Of a stretch of 64,000 bases of DNA, positions 62,041 to 64,000 are shown piece after piece. The translations under genes were made by a program, and so were the position numbers. The notes below the pieces were generated by a model. That model searched no databases. It had not been told where the DNA came from and was given only the letters and a program-made list of their open reading frames with translations. The first letter of the stretch is position 1. Each line of letters begins with the position of its first letter. Where the stretch lies: positions 349,102 through 413,101 of the forward strand of contig NZ_JAHCPS010000001.1 in NCBI RefSeq assembly GCF_021366795.1, in the 5' to 3' direction. The stretch is from Macrococcoides caseolyticum (GTDB lineage Bacteria > Bacillota > Bacilli > Staphylococcales > Staphylococcaceae).

Positions 62041-62940
62041 TAACAGCTTTTCACCAAAGAATGAACCAACTAAACCGACTGCTTGCTCAGCTGTTTTATT
62101 ATAAATATCAATTAATGGATTCACTTCTACAATTTCAAAAGATGTGATTTTTTCACTATCATGTAATAACTCTAATGCATAATGACTTTCACGATACGTA
62201 ATACCACCTGGTACTGTTGTACCTGTTCCTGGCGTTTCAACTGGATCTAACGCATCAACATCCAAAGATAAATGAATACCATCACATTCCTCTAAATGCG
62301 CTAAAGCCTCTTCAATGACTTTACCAATACCTAAACGATCAATATCTGCCATTGTATATGTCTTGATACCTACTTCTTTAATGTATTCCTTTTCGCCTTC
62401 ATCTAAATCTCGCATACCAATCAATACAATATTTTCAACTTTAACTTTATTTTTATAACCACCGATATTGACTAAATCTTCGTGGCCATCACCAATTAAA
62501 GCACGTAAAGGCATACCATGAATATTGCCAGAAGGTGAAGATTCATCAATATTTAAATCTCCATGCGCATCATACCAGATAACACCTAAATTTTCATAAT
62601 GTTTTGCGATACCACTAATCGTACCCATAGCAATAGAATGATCTCCGCCGATAACTACCGGATAATTACCCTTTTGTACAACTTCATCAACTTTAGTGCA
62701 TAAAGATTCACAAAACGTCGTCACTTCTTCTAAGTTTCGTAAACCACCTTGTTCTGATTTATATTTTTTCATATCAATTGCAGGTGCATCTACATTACCT
62801 CTATCAATCACTGTATGGCCAATCGCTTCAATACGCTCGATTAGACCTGCATAACGCATGGCATCCGGACCCATATTCACACCTAATTTACGTTGTCCAA
62901 ATGCACTTGGTGCTCCAATAATCTCAATCGTCTTATTCAT
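62038..62940 (-). CDS. rocF: Arginase
   Basis: Arginase hydrolyses arginine to ornithine and urea. The 300-residue protein has the dimanganese ligands in [32 protein letters not shown] (with the substrate loop), and [20 protein letters not shown] then PGGITYRE, and [10 protein letters not shown] near the end. These identify arginase proper rather than agmatinase. It stands next to the rRNA-tRNA cluster, as in staphylococcal genomes. A terminator shared with the regulator gene follows. Confidence 0.95.
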   Translation of the reverse strand: MNKTIEIIGAPSAFGQRKLGVNMGPDAMRYAGLIERIEAIGHTVIDRGNVDAPAIDMKKYKSEQGGLRNLEEVTTFCESLCTKVDEVVQKGNYPVVIGGDHSIAMGTISGIAKHYENLGVIWYDAHGDLNIDESSPSGNIHGMPLRALIGDGHEDLVNIGGYKNKVKVENIVLIGMRDLDEGEKEYIKEVGIKTYTMADIDRLGIGKVIEEALAHLEECDGIHLSLDVDALDPVETPGTGTTVPGGITYRESHYALELLHDSEKITSFEIVEVNPLIDIYNKTAEQAVGLVGSFFGEKLL

Positions 62941-63085
62941 TATGTATTCCCCTTATCCCATAAATATTATAATTATCTGACTACTTTAATTTTATAGAAC
63001 TCTCAAAGAATATTCAATATATTTATGCATAAATGAATAAAATGGATATTTATGTATGATTGTGAAAGCGTATTCATTTATTTAG

Positions 63086-63115
63086 AAATAAAAAAATCAT
63101 CCCGAAGGATGATTC
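63086..63115 (-). terminator. Terminator of the rRNA-tRNA operon
   Basis: The stem AATCATCC-TTCG-GGATGATT is followed by a run of T on the minus strand, five bases after the tRNA-Lys gene. Confidence 0.93.
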
Positions 63116-63119
63116 CTGA

Positions 63120-63192
63120 TGAGCCATAGAGGATTCGAACCTCTGACCCTTTGATTAAAAGTCAAATGCTCTACCAACTGAGCTAATGGCTC
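63120..63192 (-). tRNA. tRNA-Lys (TTT)
   Basis: A 73-base cloverleaf. Acceptor GAGCCAT pairs with ATGGCTC, discriminator A; anticodon loop CTTTTAA gives TTT. It is the last tRNA of the cluster. Confidence 0.97.
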
Positions 63193-63200
63193 TAAAATGG

Positions 63201-63272
63201 CTGGGCTAGCTGGATTCGAACCAACGAGTGACGGAGTCAAAGTCCGTTGCCTTACCGCTTGGCTATAGCCCA
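63201..63272 (-). tRNA. tRNA-Gln (TTG)
   Basis: A 72-base cloverleaf. Acceptor TGGGCTA pairs with TAGCCCA, discriminator G; anticodon stem ACGGA with TCCGT and loop CTTTGAC gives TTG. Confidence 0.97.
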
Positions 63273-63279
63273 ATAATGG

Positions 63280-63360
63280 TGGAGGGGGGCAGATTCGAAC
63301 TGCCGAACCCGAAGGAGCGGATTTACAGTCCGCCGCGTTTAGCCACTTCGCTACCCCTCC
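63280..63360 (-). tRNA. tRNA-Tyr (GTA)
   Basis: An 81-base cloverleaf with a long variable arm. Acceptor GGAGGGG pairs with CCCCTCC, discriminator A; anticodon stem GCGGA with TCCGC and loop CTGTAAA gives GTA. Confidence 0.97.
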
Positions 63361-63391
63361 GTATATGTTGTTCATAAATATCAAAAAATGG

Positions 63392-63464
63392 TGGAGGATG
63401 ACGGGATCGAACCGCCGACCCTCTGCTTGTAAGGCAGATGCTCTCCCAGCTGAGCTAATCCTCC
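63392..63464 (-). tRNA. tRNA-Val (TAC)
   Basis: A 73-base cloverleaf. Acceptor GGAGGAT pairs with ATCCTCC, discriminator A; anticodon stem TCTGC with GCAGA and loop CTTACAA gives TAC. Confidence 0.97.
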
Positions 63465-63470
63465 AAATGG

Positions 63471-63542
63471 TGACCCCTACGGGATTCGAACCCGTGTTAC
63501 CGCCGTGAAAGGGCGGTGTCTTAACCGCTTGACCAAGGGGCC
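63471..63542 (-). tRNA. tRNA-Glu (TTC)
   Basis: A 72-base cloverleaf. Acceptor GGCCCCT pairs with AGGGGTC (one G-U pair), discriminator A; anticodon stem CCGCC with GGCGG and loop CTTTCAC gives TTC. Confidence 0.97.
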
Positions 63543-63549
63543 TTAATGG

Positions 63550-63621
63550 CTCCACAGGTAGGACTCGAACCTACGACCGATCGGTTAACAGCCGATAGCT
63601 CTACCACTGAGCTACTGTGGA
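63550..63621 (-). tRNA. tRNA-Asn (GTT)
   Basis: A 72-base cloverleaf. Acceptor TCCACAG pairs with CTGTGGA, discriminator G; anticodon stem ATCGG with CCGAT and loop CTGTTAA gives GTT. It is the first tRNA after 5S rRNA. Confidence 0.97.
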
Positions 63622-63633
63622 TAAATAAAAATT

Positions 63634-63748
63634 GCCCGGCAACGTCCTACTCTCGCAGATCGTAAGACCAACTACCATCGGCGCTAGAGAGCTTAACTTC
63701 TGTGTTCGGTATGGGAACAGGTGTGACCTCTCTGCCATCGTCACCAGA
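63634..63748 (-). rRNA. rrf: 5S ribosomal RNA
   Basis: About 115 bases on the minus strand beginning TCTGGTGACGATGGCAGAGA and ending CTACGTTGCCGGGCA-like (AGGACGTTGCCGGGCA). It matches the staphylococcal 5S layout, including CCTGTTCCCATACCGAACAC. The exact ends are uncertain by a few bases. Confidence 0.95.
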
Positions 63749-63959
63749 CAAATGAAAGATATGATATCCAGTTTCATCTCGCTGTCTTTCATCATTTTCT
63801 AAGCCTCTATAAAATCCTGATGGATTTTCTATCGCCTTATCAAAAATGACTCAAGCCATAACGCTCGTTTCCACTTTTAACATTATACTTTCAAAACTAG
63901 ATAAACTTAAGAAGAAATATGATGTACCAAACATCACCGTGCAAAAAATCTAATAAAAT
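63749..63959 (-). other. 23S-5S spacer
   Basis: The internal spacer of the rRNA operon, AT-rich and without a tRNA. The short open frames that cross it and the 5S gene are not real genes. Confidence 0.8.
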
Positions 63960-64000
63960 TGATTAAGTCTTCGATCGATTAGTATTCGTCAGCTCCATAC
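63960..64000 (-). rRNA. rrl: 23S ribosomal RNA, 3' end (partial)
   Basis: On the minus strand GTATGGAGCTGACGAATACT followed by AATCGATCGAAGACTTAATC is the conserved 3' end of bacterial 23S rRNA. The gene runs out of the window to the right; the 3' end is uncertain by a few bases. Confidence 0.9.

Noticed and set aside
63097..63555. A long open frame across the tRNA cluster
   Set aside because: It lies on the tRNA genes themselves and has no ribosome site; the translated text is tRNA sequence.

Overview
This window is a low-GC Gram-positive chromosome segment and almost certainly comes from the Staphylococcaceae. The right end has the order 23S rRNA, 5S rRNA, a six-tRNA cluster, arginase, a small winged-helix regulator, then cdaA-cdaR-glmM and a ribozyme-controlled glmS, which fits that family. 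The metabolic content (xylose genes, C-P lyase, GntP/threonate-type genes) and the secreted-protein families suggest a Macrococcus- or Mammaliicoccus-like member rather than S. aureus. The genus is an inference, because no search was run.

Layout. 1-3.5 kb: the start of a C-P lyase operon (phnG-H-I-J, cut by the window edge) behind a GntR regulator and a small monooxygenase-like gene. 3.7-7.4 kb: a YdaT-like protein, an M20 amidohydrolase with an AbgT transporter, and a lipoprotein. 7.6-13.9 kb: a xylose operon (xylA-xylB-sugar porter-galM) with a divergent AraC-type regulator. 14.1-14.4 kb: an orphan queD. 14.5-19.1 kb: an array of four YwqG/DUF1963 paralogues with one unrelated unknown gene among them. 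19.2-21.9 kb: a FeoB-like GTPase-permease coupled to a flavoprotein. 22.2-25.4 kb: an ADP-ribosylglycohydrolase, gltS and a HutG-like ureohydrolase. 25.7-30.1 kb: a GntP permease, 3-hydroxyacid dehydrogenase and four-carbon acid sugar kinase operon with a divergent GntR/FCD regulator; the intergenic region holds two GntR-type operator boxes and a perfect cre site.

30.1-42.8 kb is a strikingly AT-rich accessory region that looks like a defence island. It holds an unknown membrane protein, a MazG-like pyrophosphohydrolase with a KAP P-loop ATPase, a divergent nuclease-helicase (DUF2075), a DUF262/HNH (GmrSD-like) protein, an internally deleted IS3 element, and a sacsin/HSP90-type ATPase with a DUF3883 nuclease-like domain. 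The upstream partner of the last gene is split by a single in-frame TAG. A further gene, broken at two poly-A runs, closes the region. One PfkB kinase inside it has ordinary codon use and looks like backbone.

42.8-54.3 kb holds secreted repeat proteins, the S-methylmethionine pair mmuP-mmuM under a SAM-I riboswitch, a Z1-domain ATPase, a CPBP protease, glycerate kinase and small membrane proteins. 54.6-64 kb holds cell-wall precursor and c-di-AMP genes (glmS with its ribozyme, glmM, cdaR, cdaA), a TPR regulator, arginase, and the tRNA/rRNA genes.

The best candidates for something undescribed are the sacsin-like ATPase/DUF3883 gene with its coupled, disrupted partner (39.6-42.2 kb), and the mazG-KAP operon facing the DUF2075 nuclease-helicase across a 61-bp shared promoter region (32.4-36.9 kb).
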